A stretch of DNA of 64,000 nt from Agromyces luteolus (lineage in GTDB: Bacteria > Actinomycetota > Actinomycetes > Actinomycetales > Microbacteriaceae), in the NCBI RefSeq assembly GCF_009729855.1, contig NZ_WODA01000002.1:248001-312000 (forward strand). The letters are read 5' to 3'. Each line of letters begins with the position of its first letter. Position 1 is the stretch's first letter. The position numbers and the translations under genes were made by a program. The notes under the pieces were generated by a model, which did not search any database, had not been told where the DNA came from, and was given only the letters and a program-made list of their open reading frames with translations. Of the stretch, positions 52,436 to 60,357 are shown piece by piece.

Positions 52436-54196
52436 TCAGGTGGTGGTGCGGAGGTGGGTGCGTTCCGCGGCGTGCCGCGGGCTCTCCGTCCCGGTCCGCA
52501 CGCGGAGCCAGGCCGTCGAGTCGGGCGCGAGCAGTCCGTCCGCGAGCGGGGCGCTCGCGAGCAGGATCCGCTCGTGTTCGGGGAGCTCGACCGGCGTGCG
52601 GCCGAGGTTGGTCACCGAGACGAGGTCGTCGCCCCGGGAGAACGCGAGCACGTGGGGCCCGAGGTCGAGCCACGCCATGGGGCCGTCGCCCAATCCCGGC
52701 TCGCGTCGGCGGATGCGCAGCGCGTCGCGATAGAGCCGGAGCATCGAGCCGGCGTCGGCCTCCTGCGCCTGCACGCTGAGCGACGCCCATGCGGCGGGCT
52801 GCGGGAGCCAGGGCGCGGCGCTCACGCCGTCGGGGCTGAAGCCGAAGGGTGACGCGGTGCCGCGCCAGGGCAGCGGCACGCGGCATCCGTCGCGCCCCGG
52901 GTCGACGCCGCCCGAGCGGAAGTGCATCGGGTCCTCGAGCACCTCGCGCGGTAGGTCGACCTCCGGGAGGCCGAGCTCGTCGCCCTGGTAGACGTAGAGC
53001 GAGCCGGGCAGGGCGGCGGTGAGGAGGGCCGCGGCGCGGGCGCGGCGGGTGCCGAGCGCGACGTCGGTCGGGGTGCCGAAGCGCTTGCGGGCGAACGCGA
53101 ACCCCGAGTCCTCGCGGCCGTACCGCGTGACGGGGCGCGTCACGTCGTGGTTCGAGAGCACCCACGTGCTCGGTGCGCCGACCGGCGCATGGGCGTCGAG
53201 CATGAGGTCGATCGAGGCGCGCAGCTCCGCGGCATCCCACGGGCGGCCCATGAAGTCGAAGTTGAAGGCCGTGTGCATCTCGTCGGGGCGGAGGTAGGCC
53301 GCGAAGCGGGCGGCATCCGGCACCCACACCTCGCCGACGAGCACGCGCGTGCCCTCGTACGAGTCGGCGATGCGCCGCCACGAGCGGTAGACCTGGTGGA
53401 CGTCGTCGCGGTCCTCGGTCGGGTGGCCGCCGGGCTCGACGAACTCGGGCACCTCGGGCAGCGCAGGGTCCTTGATGAGCAGGCCGGCCGAGTCGATGCG
53501 CACGCCCGCGACGCCGCGGTCGAACCAGAAGCGCAGGATGTCCTCGTGCTCGGCGCGCACGTCGGGGTGGTTCCAGTTCAGGTCGGGCTGCTCGGGTGCG
53601 AACAGGTGCAGGTACCACTCCCCCGGCGTGCCGTCGGGGTCCGTCGTGCGCGTCCACGTGCCGCCCTGGAAGTTCGAGACCCAGGCGGTCGGCGGCTCGT
53701 CGCCGTTCGGGCCCTTACCCGGGTGGAACCAGAAGCGCTCGCGCTCGGGACTGCCCGGACCGGCGGCGAGGGCCGCCCGGAACCACGGGTGCTCGCTCGA
53801 GACGTGGTTCGGGACGATGTCGATGATGGTGCGGATGCCGCGCTCGAGCGCCGCACCGATGAGCTCCTCGGCGTCGGCGAGCGTGCCGAACGCGGGGTGG
53901 ATGTCGCGGTAGTCGGCGACGTCGTACCCGCCGTCGGCGAACGGGCTCGGGTACCAGGGGTTGAACCAGAGCGCGTCGACGCCGAGCTCCTGCAGGTGGT
54001 CGAGGTGCGCGAGCACGCCGCGCAGGTCGCCCGTGCCGTCGCCGTCGGAGTCCGCGAAGCTGCGGACGTACACCTGGTAGATCACGGCGCTGCGCCACCA
54101 GAGCGGGTCGACGGTGAGCGCCGCGGGGATCGTCGCCGGTGCGATCGCGGACGCCGTGACGTCGGCGGCGGCGGCCTCGGTGAGGGGCGTGGTCAC
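52436..54196 (-). CDS. GH13 alpha-glucosidase / oligo-1,6-glucosidase-like
   Basis: A 586-residue glycoside hydrolase of family GH13. Conserved regions are DIVPNHVS at 126-133, GVRIDSA with nucleophile Asp235, GEVW with acid/base Glu289, and SNHD at 348-351. It lacks a signal peptide, so it should act on imported alpha-glucosides in the cytosol. It precedes the ABC importer on the same strand, forming a take-up-and-cleave operon below a LacI regulator. The GTG start at 54196 has AGGAG somewhat distant. A 25-residue Ala/Thr-rich tail precedes the catalytic domain. Confidence 0.94.
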   Translation of the reverse strand: MTTPLTEAAAADVTASAIAPATIPAALTVDPLWWRSAVIYQVYVRSFADSDGDGTGDLRGVLAHLDHLQELGVDALWFNPWYPSPFADGGYDVADYRDIHPAFGTLADAEELIGAALERGIRTIIDIVPNHVSSEHPWFRAALAAGPGSPERERFWFHPGKGPNGDEPPTAWVSNFQGGTWTRTTDPDGTPGEWYLHLFAPEQPDLNWNHPDVRAEHEDILRFWFDRGVAGVRIDSAGLLIKDPALPEVPEFVEPGGHPTEDRDDVHQVYRSWRRIADSYEGTRVLVGEVWVPDAARFAAYLRPDEMHTAFNFDFMGRPWDAAELRASIDLMLDAHAPVGAPSTWVLSNHDVTRPVTRYGREDSGFAFARKRFGTPTDVALGTRRARAAALLTAALPGSLYVYQGDELGLPEVDLPREVLEDPMHFRSGGVDPGRDGCRVPLPWRGTASPFGFSPDGVSAAPWLPQPAAWASLSVQAQEADAGSMLRLYRDALRIRRREPGLGDGPMAWLDLGPHVLAFSRGDDLVSVTNLGRTPVELPEHERILLASAPLADGLLAPDSTAWLRVRTGTESPRHAAERTHLRTTT

Positions 54197-54291
54197 GGCG
54201 GTCGTGCTCCTGTCGTCGGCGGGCGGCGCGCCGAGTCGGCTGGACTGCGGCGTCGATGCCCGTCAACGTAATGAGAGCAACAGGATGATGC

Positions 54292-54354
54292 AACTTTTCA
54301 ACATCGCAACAAAAGTTTGCGACGACTTGCGCGCGATTGCGGCACTCGCTTGCG
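54292..54354. promoter_or_regulatory. AT-rich island with inverted repeats and phased TTGCG sites
   Basis: AACTTTT (54292-54298) and AAAAGTT (54311-54317) are inverted; CGCAA (54305-54309) and TTGCG (54317-54321) form a second inverted pair. TTGCG recurs at 54317, 54327, 54337 and 54350, nearly one helical turn apart. The region is about 100-150 bp upstream of the GH13 start and is a plausible operator/promoter for the LacI regulator. The rest of the 229-bp gap shows nothing clear. Confidence 0.5.
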
Positions 54355-54425
54355 GAACGGCGACCGCCGATCGAGCGCGGGAGCGCCATGGGCGCGAGCG
54401 CGACCGCCGGCGCGAGGCCGCGGGG

Positions 54426-55433
54426 TCAGCGCCTGGCCGGAGCCGTCGAGGCCCGCACGACGAGCTCCGGGGCGAAGAACACCTCGTCGCCGGCCGGGCC
54501 GTCGCTCGTCATCTGCCGCATCAGCAGCTCGATGATCATCTTGCCCATCGACTCGATCGGCTGGCGCACGGTCGTGAGCGGCGGCTCGGTGCAGTTCATG
54601 AGGGCCGAGTCGTCGTAGCCGATGACCGACACGTCCTCGGGCACGCGCAGGCCCGCGCGGCGCACCGCGCGCACCGCGCCGAGCGCCATCGGGTCGCTCG
54701 CGCACACGATGCCGGTGACGCCCGCGGCGAGCAGCTTGGCGGCGGCGGTCTGCCCCGACTCGAGCGAGTAGAGCGAGTGCACGACGAACTCGTCCGGGAG
54801 CTCGACGCCGTTCCGCTCGGCCATCGCGAGCGCCGCGGCGTGCTTGCGCTGCGAGGGCACGTGGTCCCGCGGCCCCAGGAGGATGCCGATGCGCTCGTGC
54901 CCGAGCTGGAGCAGGTGCCCGAACGCCTGCTCCATCGACACGACGTCGTCGCACGACACGGTCGCGAACCCGAGTCCGTCGACGGGGGCGCTGACGAGCA
55001 CGGTCGGCAGCTTCAGCTCGCGCAGCCGCTCGTAGTGGTCGTGGTTCGCCTCGGCCTGCGTGTACGCGCCGCCCGTGAAGATCACGCCCGACACCTGCTG
55101 GTGCAGCAGCAGCTCGACGTAGTCGGACTCCGAGACCCCGCCCGCGGTCTGGATGCAGAGCACGGGCGTGAAGCCGTTCTGGGCGAGTCCGCCGCCGATC
55201 ACCTCGGCGAGCGCGGGGAAGATCGGGTTCTGCAGTTCGGGCATCATGAGCCCCACGAGCCGCGCGCGTTCGCCGCGCAGCTTGGTCGGCCGCTCGTAGC
55301 CGAGCACGTCGAGCGCGGTCAGCACGGCGTCGCGCGTCGACGCCGAGACGCCGGGCTTGCCGTTCAGGACGCGACTGACCGTCGCCTCGCTCACGCCGAC
55401 CTTGCGCGCGACGTCCGCCAGCCTCCTCGACAC
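54426..55433 (-). CDS. LacI-family regulator of the alpha-glucoside operon
   Basis: A 335-residue LacI/GalR regulator: HTH LADVARKVGVSEATVSRVLNGKPGVS (5-30, cited as a range) and a periplasmic-binding-protein-like effector domain (VGLMMPELQNPIFPALAEVI, then HERIGILLGPRDHVPSQRK). The start is the GTG at 55433. It is upstream of and co-oriented with the GH13-ABC genes, whose inducer is probably their sugar. Unlike the first LacI protein, its HTH has the standard ATVSRVL reading helix. Confidence 0.94.
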   Translation of the reverse strand: MSRRLADVARKVGVSEATVSRVLNGKPGVSASTRDAVLTALDVLGYERPTKLRGERARLVGLMMPELQNPIFPALAEVIGGGLAQNGFTPVLCIQTAGGVSESDYVELLLHQQVSGVIFTGGAYTQAEANHDHYERLRELKLPTVLVSAPVDGLGFATVSCDDVVSMEQAFGHLLQLGHERIGILLGPRDHVPSQRKHAAALAMAERNGVELPDEFVVHSLYSLESGQTAAAKLLAAGVTGIVCASDPMALGAVRAVRRAGLRVPEDVSVIGYDDSALMNCTEPPLTTVRQPIESMGKMIIELLMRQMTSDGPAGDEVFFAPELVVRASTAPARR

Positions 55434-55485
55434 GGCGGCAATGCTACGCGAACGAGCGCAAGAACTCGACAGGTTCCCGTCGCGA

Positions 55486-56415
55486 CTACGCCTCCGGATC
55501 GAACCCCGGAGTCCGGCCGTCACGACCGACGTACTTCACGACGAGGCTGCAGTCGAGGTCGCCGTACCCCTCGTCGATGAGGCGCGTGAAGCGCTCCATC
55601 GCGAGTCGGCCGGCGGCGAGGTCGAGTCCGGCGGCGTCGCCGGCCTCGAGCGCGTACGACAGGTCCTTCTCGGCGAGCCTGGTCGTGAACGTCGCGTCGA
55701 AGTTGCGGTTCGCCGGGCTCGTCGGCACGACGCCGGGAACCGGGTACCAGGTCCGCAGCGGCCACGAGTCGCCCGACGACACGGTCGCGATGTCGTGGAA
55801 GATCGTCGGGTCGAGGCCGAGCGCCTCGGCGAGCCGAGCCCCCTCCGACGACGCCTGCAGCGTGATGAAGAGCATCAGGTTGTTGGCGAGCTTCGCCGCG
55901 ATGCCCGCGGTCGGCCCCCCGACCACGAACGCGTGGCCGGCCATCGGCCCCACGAGCCCGGCGGCCTCGCCGGTCGCCGCCTCCTCGCCGCCGAGCATGA
56001 ACGTGAGGGTGCCGGCGTGCGCGCCCGCGATCCCGCCCGAGACGGGCGCGTCGACGAAGCGGATGCCGCGTGCCTCCGCCGCGTCATGGCACGCGCGCGA
56101 CGTGGCGACGTCCACGGTCGACGTGTCGAGCACGAGTGCGTCGGGCCGCACGACGTCGAAGAGGCCGATCCGGCCGCCCTCCCCGCCGATGAGCACGGCG
56201 CGCGAGTGCTCGGATCTCGGCAGCGACGTGAACACGGCATCGGCGTCGCGCGCCGCCGCCGCGGCATCCGTCACGACCCGCACGCCCGTGGCCGCCGCGC
56301 GCTCGGCCATGCCCGCGTCGACGTCGTAGCCGACGACATCGTGACCCGCCTCGACGAGGTGCGAGGCCATCGGCCCGCCCATGTGCCCGAGCCCGATCCA
56401 CCCGATCACGGCCAT
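55486..56415 (-). CDS. NAD(P)-dependent 3-hydroxyisobutyrate dehydrogenase-like enzyme
   Basis: A 309-residue beta-hydroxyacid dehydrogenase. The N-terminal Rossmann motif is GLGHMGGPMA (8-17), the substrate-binding motif DAPVSGG at 122-128 and the catalytic lysine K175 in AAKLANN. The all-helical C-terminal domain is intact. Likely substrates are 3-hydroxyisobutyrate or tartronate semialdehyde; the sequence alone does not decide. ATG 56415. It lies 52 bp upstream of the LacI gene on the same strand, so cotranscription is possible. Confidence 0.94.
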   Translation of the reverse strand: MAVIGWIGLGHMGGPMASHLVEAGHDVVGYDVDAGMAERAAATGVRVVTDAAAAARDADAVFTSLPRSEHSRAVLIGGEGGRIGLFDVVRPDALVLDTSTVDVATSRACHDAAEARGIRFVDAPVSGGIAGAHAGTLTFMLGGEEAATGEAAGLVGPMAGHAFVVGGPTAGIAAKLANNLMLFITLQASSEGARLAEALGLDPTIFHDIATVSSGDSWPLRTWYPVPGVVPTSPANRNFDATFTTRLAEKDLSYALEAGDAAGLDLAAGRLAMERFTRLIDEGYGDLDCSLVVKYVGRDGRTPGFDPEA

Positions 56416-56563
56416 CGCGTCCTCCTCGACGTCTCGGGCGGCTCCGCTGCCGCATCCGCTCCCACGCTACGACGACGCGCGGGCCCGCGCACGCACCCGC
56501 GGGCCCTACCCGCACGCGGACCCGCACCCGCACCCGCACACGGTCCCTCCGTCGGGACAGGGG

Positions 56564-56588
56564 GAAAGGTATCCCGGGAATACCTTTC
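56564..56588. repeat. Hairpin with perfect 9-bp arms
   Basis: GAAAGGTAT (56564-56572) and ATACCTTTC (56580-56588) around a CCCGGGA loop. It is one of few AT-containing sites in the region and could be an operator as well as a terminator. Confidence 0.65.
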
Positions 56589-56637
56589 TCCCACGATCGA
56601 GCGGAGGACCGTCTCGGCCTCTCGGTCCGGCCGCGGG

Positions 56638-56730
56638 CCGTGTCGGCGTCTCGACCCCACCGGCGGCCGTGTCGGCGTCTCCACCCGGCCGGCGGGCCGT
56701 GTCGGCGTCGCGACCCGGCCTGCGGGCCCG
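56638..56730. repeat. About 30-bp tandem repeat, three copies
   Basis: CCGTGTCGGCGTC starts at 56638, 56667 and 56697, each followed by a variant of ACCCGGCCGGCGGG; a degenerate earlier unit may begin near 56608. Non-coding. Confidence 0.75.
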
Positions 56731-56856
56731 GCACCCCGATGCCCGACATCGGCACCCGCCGAGCAACACGCCCCGACGGTGCGCGGTGCGCGACTCGCCC
56801 CCGCGCCTGCCGCCGGGCCGACCCGCCCTGAGGTTGGCTGGGAGCAGGGGTGCACG

Positions 56857-57204
56857 ATGACGAAGCCATTCGGAAGCCTGACCGACGACGAGGTGCAGCA
56901 CGCGGGGAGGGTGGAACTGCGCCGGGTCGTGGTGACCGACGACGTCGAGTCGTGGGACCTGCTGCTGTACACGGCCGGCGGCATCGAGCCGATCGCGGTC
57001 GACGCCTTCAGCCTCGACGAGCTCGACCGCATCAACCCGCCGTCGTCGCGCGACCTCGCCGACGGCGTCGCGAAGGTCGTGCTCGGATGCCACGGCCTGC
57101 GGCGCACCGAGCCGTGGACGATGTCGCGCGACGCTGCGGCCTGGTCGGCGCGCGTCGCGCCCGTGCCGGTCGCCGCCGCGGAGGAGGCGCCGGCGGGAGG
57201 ATAG
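56857..57204 (+). CDS. Hypothetical protein (115 aa)
   Basis: A 115-residue soluble protein: FGSLTDDEVQHAGRVELRRVVV then a central beta-rich core and a helical DLADGVAKVVLGCHGL segment; the tail is Ala/Pro/Glu-rich. No recognised family. Support comes from an ATG with AGCAGGGG upstream, normal codon bias and placement facing the convergent FAD monooxygenase gene 9 bp away. Role unknown. Confidence 0.7.
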   Translation: MTKPFGSLTDDEVQHAGRVELRRVVVTDDVESWDLLLYTAGGIEPIAVDAFSLDELDRINPPSSRDLADGVAKVVLGCHGLRRTEPWTMSRDAAAWSARVAPVPVAAAEEAPAGG

Positions 57205-57213
57205 GCGCGACGC

Positions 57214-58758
57214 TCAGCCGTCGAGCTGCTCGAGGAAGCTCGACGGGACCGCGCCCCGTCGCGCGCGGCGCCCGGCCGGCACGCTCGCCTCGGCCGCGAC
57301 GAACCCGTCGGGCCGCACGAGGTAGAGCCGGTCGGACCGCAGCCGACCCGCAGCGGGCGGGAACACGTGGTGCTCGAGGCCGAGTCGCTCGGCGACGGCT
57401 CGCACGAGCTCCGCGGGGGCGCCGTAGCCGTGCACCTGCCACCGGAACGAGCGCAGGGCGTCGAAGTTCGACGGGTCGCCGCCCGCGAACGGCAGACGCT
57501 TGCCGACGATGTCGTCGCGCACCTGCGAACGCGACGGGGTGCGCGGCGACATCCGGTACCTGATCCGGATCTGGGAGATGAGGCCGAAGATCCGGGCGCC
57601 GCCGAGGATGCGGGGAAGCATGGGCGCCATCACCGGTCCGAGGGTCGGGATCATCCGCCCGCGGATCGTGTGCGCCAGCCCGGACTCGGACGTGACGTCC
57701 CCGAAGAGGCGATCGGTGGTCGCCACCAGCTTCAGCGCGACCGGCCGCCGCTCCGCCTCGTACCGGTCGAGGCGCGCCGGCGGCATGCCGCCGACCAGCA
57801 CGTCGCCGAGCGCGTTCGCGAGGTTGTGCGCGTCCTGGAGGCCCGTGTTCATGCCCTGCCCGCCGACCGGCGAGTGGATGTGCGCCGCATCGCCGACGAG
57901 GAAGCACCGCCCGTTGCGGAACCGCGCCGCCACCCGGTGATGCAGGCGATACGTCGCGAACCAGGTCGACGACCGGTAGCCGACCGTGAATCCCCTGGCG
58001 AGGCGCGAGCGGAGCAGCTTCTCGGAGAGCTCGTCGGCACCCTCGAGCTCGGTGTCGCGCACGACGCCCAGGATATGGTGGTGCCCCTCCCCTCCCATCG
58101 GGAACGAGAGCAGCAGGTCGTCGGGCGCGAAGCGCACGTTCACCCAGCCCTCGACGAGGCCGCTGACTCCGAGCGCGTCCGCCACGAAGAACGTGTGCTG
58201 GTTCGTCACCCCCTCGAAGCGGATGCCGTTCAGCTCGCGCACCGCCGAGTGCGCGCCGTCGGCGCCGATGACGTGCCGCGTCTCGACGACGACGGGGCCG
58301 TCGGGCCCGTCGAGCGTGGCGGAGACCAGCGAGGTCTGCGACCGGAGCCCCACGAGCCGGTGGCGCCAGCGCACCTCGCGCCCGGCCTCGGCGAGCGCGT
58401 CGACGAGCAGGCGCTCGTTGCGAGACTGCTCGAACACCGTGAGGTCGGGGAACGGCGTGAGCCCCTCGCCGAACCGGCGCAACGGGATGCGGCCGAGCTC
58501 GCGGTGACGGAAGCAGAGCACGGCGCCCTGCGCGTCCGCACGACCCGCGAGGACGCGGTCGGCGAGGCCGAGCTGGTCGTACAGCTCCATCGATCGCGCC
58601 TGCACGAGCAGCGCACGCGACTCGTGCGTCGGACCGTCCTTGCCGTCCACCACGATCGCGTCGACCCCGCGACGCGCGAGCACCGCCGCGGCCATGAGCC
58701 CGCTCGGCCCCGCGCCCACGACGAGCACGTCGGTGCGGAGGATCCCGGGTTCCGCCAT
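57214..58758 (-). CDS. FAD-dependent monooxygenase (PheA/TfdB type)
   Basis: A 514-residue flavoprotein hydroxylase. It shows the N-terminal FAD motif GAGPSGL (15-21), the middle GADGAHSAVR (DG motif, near 170) and GDAAHIHSPVGGQGMNTGLQD (GD motif, near 290). The family hydroxylates phenols, polyketides or antibiotics such as rifampicin and tetracyclines; the substrate is not evident. The C-terminal thioredoxin-like region is short. ATG 58758. Confidence 0.92.
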   Translation of the reverse strand: MAEPGILRTDVLVVGAGPSGLMAAAVLARRGVDAIVVDGKDGPTHESRALLVQARSMELYDQLGLADRVLAGRADAQGAVLCFRHRELGRIPLRRFGEGLTPFPDLTVFEQSRNERLLVDALAEAGREVRWRHRLVGLRSQTSLVSATLDGPDGPVVVETRHVIGADGAHSAVRELNGIRFEGVTNQHTFFVADALGVSGLVEGWVNVRFAPDDLLLSFPMGGEGHHHILGVVRDTELEGADELSEKLLRSRLARGFTVGYRSSTWFATYRLHHRVAARFRNGRCFLVGDAAHIHSPVGGQGMNTGLQDAHNLANALGDVLVGGMPPARLDRYEAERRPVALKLVATTDRLFGDVTSESGLAHTIRGRMIPTLGPVMAPMLPRILGGARIFGLISQIRIRYRMSPRTPSRSQVRDDIVGKRLPFAGGDPSNFDALRSFRWQVHGYGAPAELVRAVAERLGLEHHVFPPAAGRLRSDRLYLVRPDGFVAAEASVPAGRRARRGAVPSSFLEQLDG

Positions 58759-58833
58759 GACCCCAGCCTGTCACCGCGTGGTCGATGACGGAATGCGTCG
58801 ACGCGGCGCGGCCCGTGATGCGAGGCTTGGCCC

Positions 58834-59409
58834 GTGGCCCACCCCCTCGTCATCGTCCCCGGCATCGGCGGCTCGGGCGCCGATCACTGGCAGTCGCGCT
58901 GGGAGGCGGCGCTCCCCGGCACGCTCCGCATCGACCCGGCGTCGTGGGACGAACCGGAGCTCGCCGACTGGGTCGCCGCCGTCGACCGCGCGGTCGCGAC
59001 GAGCCCGGCGCCGCCGGTGCTGGTCGCGCACAGCCTCGGCTGCCTCGCCGTCGCGCACTGGGCGGTGCGAACGGATGGCGCGTCCGCCCGCATCGCGGGC
59101 GCGTTCCTCGTCGCACCTCCCGACCCCGCCGGCGCGGCCTTCCCCGCCGCGGCGGTCACCGGCGGGTTCGCACTCCCGGGCGGGCCGCTCGGCATCCCCG
59201 CCACCGTGCTCGCCTCGACGGACGACCCGTACGCGGAGCTCGCGCGGAGCGCGGAGGTCGCGGCCGCCTGGGGAGCGGGATTCGTCGAGCTCGGCGCCCG
59301 CGGGCACGTGAACGCGGCGAGCGGCCTCGGCGAGTGGCCGGAGGGGCTGCAGCTGCTCGAGGACGTCGCGGCTACGGCGCGCCGAGAAGCAGGTCCTCCG
59401 GCCGCGTGA
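58834..59409 (+). CDS. RBBP9/YdeN-family serine hydrolase
   Basis: A 191-residue alpha/beta hydrolase: IVPGIGGSGADHWQSRWE at the N-terminus, nucleophile Ser67 in VAHSLGC, Asp in STDDPY, and the family signature GHVNAASGLGEWPEG near 156-170 containing the catalytic His. Substrates for bacterial members are unknown. Start GTG 58834. The last 38 bp overlap the convergent nuclease gene. Confidence 0.92.
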   Translation: MAHPLVIVPGIGGSGADHWQSRWEAALPGTLRIDPASWDEPELADWVAAVDRAVATSPAPPVLVAHSLGCLAVAHWAVRTDGASARIAGAFLVAPPDPAGAAFPAAAVTGGFALPGGPLGIPATVLASTDDPYAELARSAEVAAAWGAGFVELGARGHVNAASGLGEWPEGLQLLEDVAATARREAGPPAA

Positions 59410-60223
59410 CCTCCCGCGCGCCGGCGGCGGCGAGGGCCCGCGGCATGCGGTCGGCGGCGACGAGGGCCGGCATCTCGAGACCGGTGATGGCGGCGACGTC
59501 GGCCACGGGAACCTGGAACGTGCGGAACGGCCCGAGGTCGGGCACCTCGGTCGCGCCGGAGGCGACGCGGGCGCGCTCGCGCGCGGCGATGCCCGCCCGG
59601 CTCCGCAGCGGATCGTCGAGGTCGACGACGGGCGCCTGGTCGAGGAGGAACCCGGCCGTCGCGAGCTCGTCGCCCGAGCGCCAGGCGACCACCTTGACGA
59701 ATCGCAGCGGCACCTGGATGCCCCGGTACGGCGGGTCGTCGGCCGCGAGCACGGGCCCGGTGAACACGCTGAGGCGCTGCTCGTGGACGCGCGCGAAGGC
59801 GAGCACGTGGTCCTCCAGCCCGTTCCACAGCTCGAGCGACTGGTTGAACTCGGCCTGCTGCGGCGCGGCGTTGGGGTAGCGGAAGGTCTCGGCGTTCGCA
59901 CGGACGGCGACCTCGGGCGGACCCCACACCGGGTCGCGGCGCCGGACGAGGTGCCCGCGGTCGAGGTCGTTGCGGGCGTAGACCTCGGGCCCGGCCTGCC
60001 AGTCCTCGGGGATCCGGGCGTCGAACTCCCAGTCGTCGCCTCGCTCGACCTCGACGAGCGCCGCGCCGTCGACGTTGACGCCGGTCATGCGCGCGAACCG
60101 CCGGCGCGTGTCGAGCACGATCGTGAAGTGCAGGTAGTCGAGGGCGACGGATGCCGCGGCATCCTCCTCGGGCACCGTCGGCATCGGCGCGTCGACCCCC
60201 AGGAACCGCGCATCGAACCCCAT
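59372..60223 (-). CDS. DNA/RNA non-specific (NUC) endonuclease
   Basis: A 283-residue nuclease of the beta-beta-alpha-metal superfamily. The catalytic motif is D88-R-G-H91 (LDRGHLVRR) and the metal-binding Asn127 sits in EFNQSLELWNGLE, with a Glu following. No signal peptide is found, whereas most relatives are secreted; it may be a cytosolic or toxin-like enzyme, or exported by another route. ATG 60223 is chosen because the upstream frame is Arg/Pro-rich and unlikely to be coding. No cognate inhibitor gene is obvious. Confidence 0.92.
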   Translation of the reverse strand: MGFDARFLGVDAPMPTVPEEDAAASVALDYLHFTIVLDTRRRFARMTGVNVDGAALVEVERGDDWEFDARIPEDWQAGPEVYARNDLDRGHLVRRRDPVWGPPEVAVRANAETFRYPNAAPQQAEFNQSLELWNGLEDHVLAFARVHEQRLSVFTGPVLAADDPPYRGIQVPLRFVKVVAWRSGDELATAGFLLDQAPVVDLDDPLRSRAGIAARERARVASGATEVPDLGPFRTFQVPVADVAAITGLEMPALVAADRMPRALAAAGAREVTRPEDLLLGAP

Positions 60224-60357
60224 GCGCCCAGCACACCACGCGCCGCCGACACCGCGGGCGCCGCGGCCCGGCGAGGCGCCCGCGGGCCGAACCGGATCGC
60301 CGACCGCGCCGAACCACTCGCAGCGGGCATCCGACTCCCCGCGACCGCGGAGGGACC

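Larger units (their letters stand above)
56416..56856. other. 440-bp low-complexity intergenic region
   Basis: No supportable gene. It holds a Pro-codon-like CCCGCACGCGGACCCGCACC tract (56505-56545), a GAAAGGTAT/ATACCTTTC hairpin (56564-56588) and a 30-bp tandem repeat (56638-56730). Promoters for the divergent flanking genes should also lie here. Confidence 0.6.

Noticed and set aside
56505..56545. CCCGCACGCGGACCC-type repeats as a CRISPR or coding Pro-rich repeat
   Set aside because: The units are only about 6 bp and irregular, with no spacers and no start codon or ribosome site.
59372..60223. Nuclease plus neighbour as a toxin-immunity pair
   Set aside because: Neither the RBBP9-like hydrolase nor the molybdoenzyme resembles an immunity protein, and the nuclease lacks a secretion domain.
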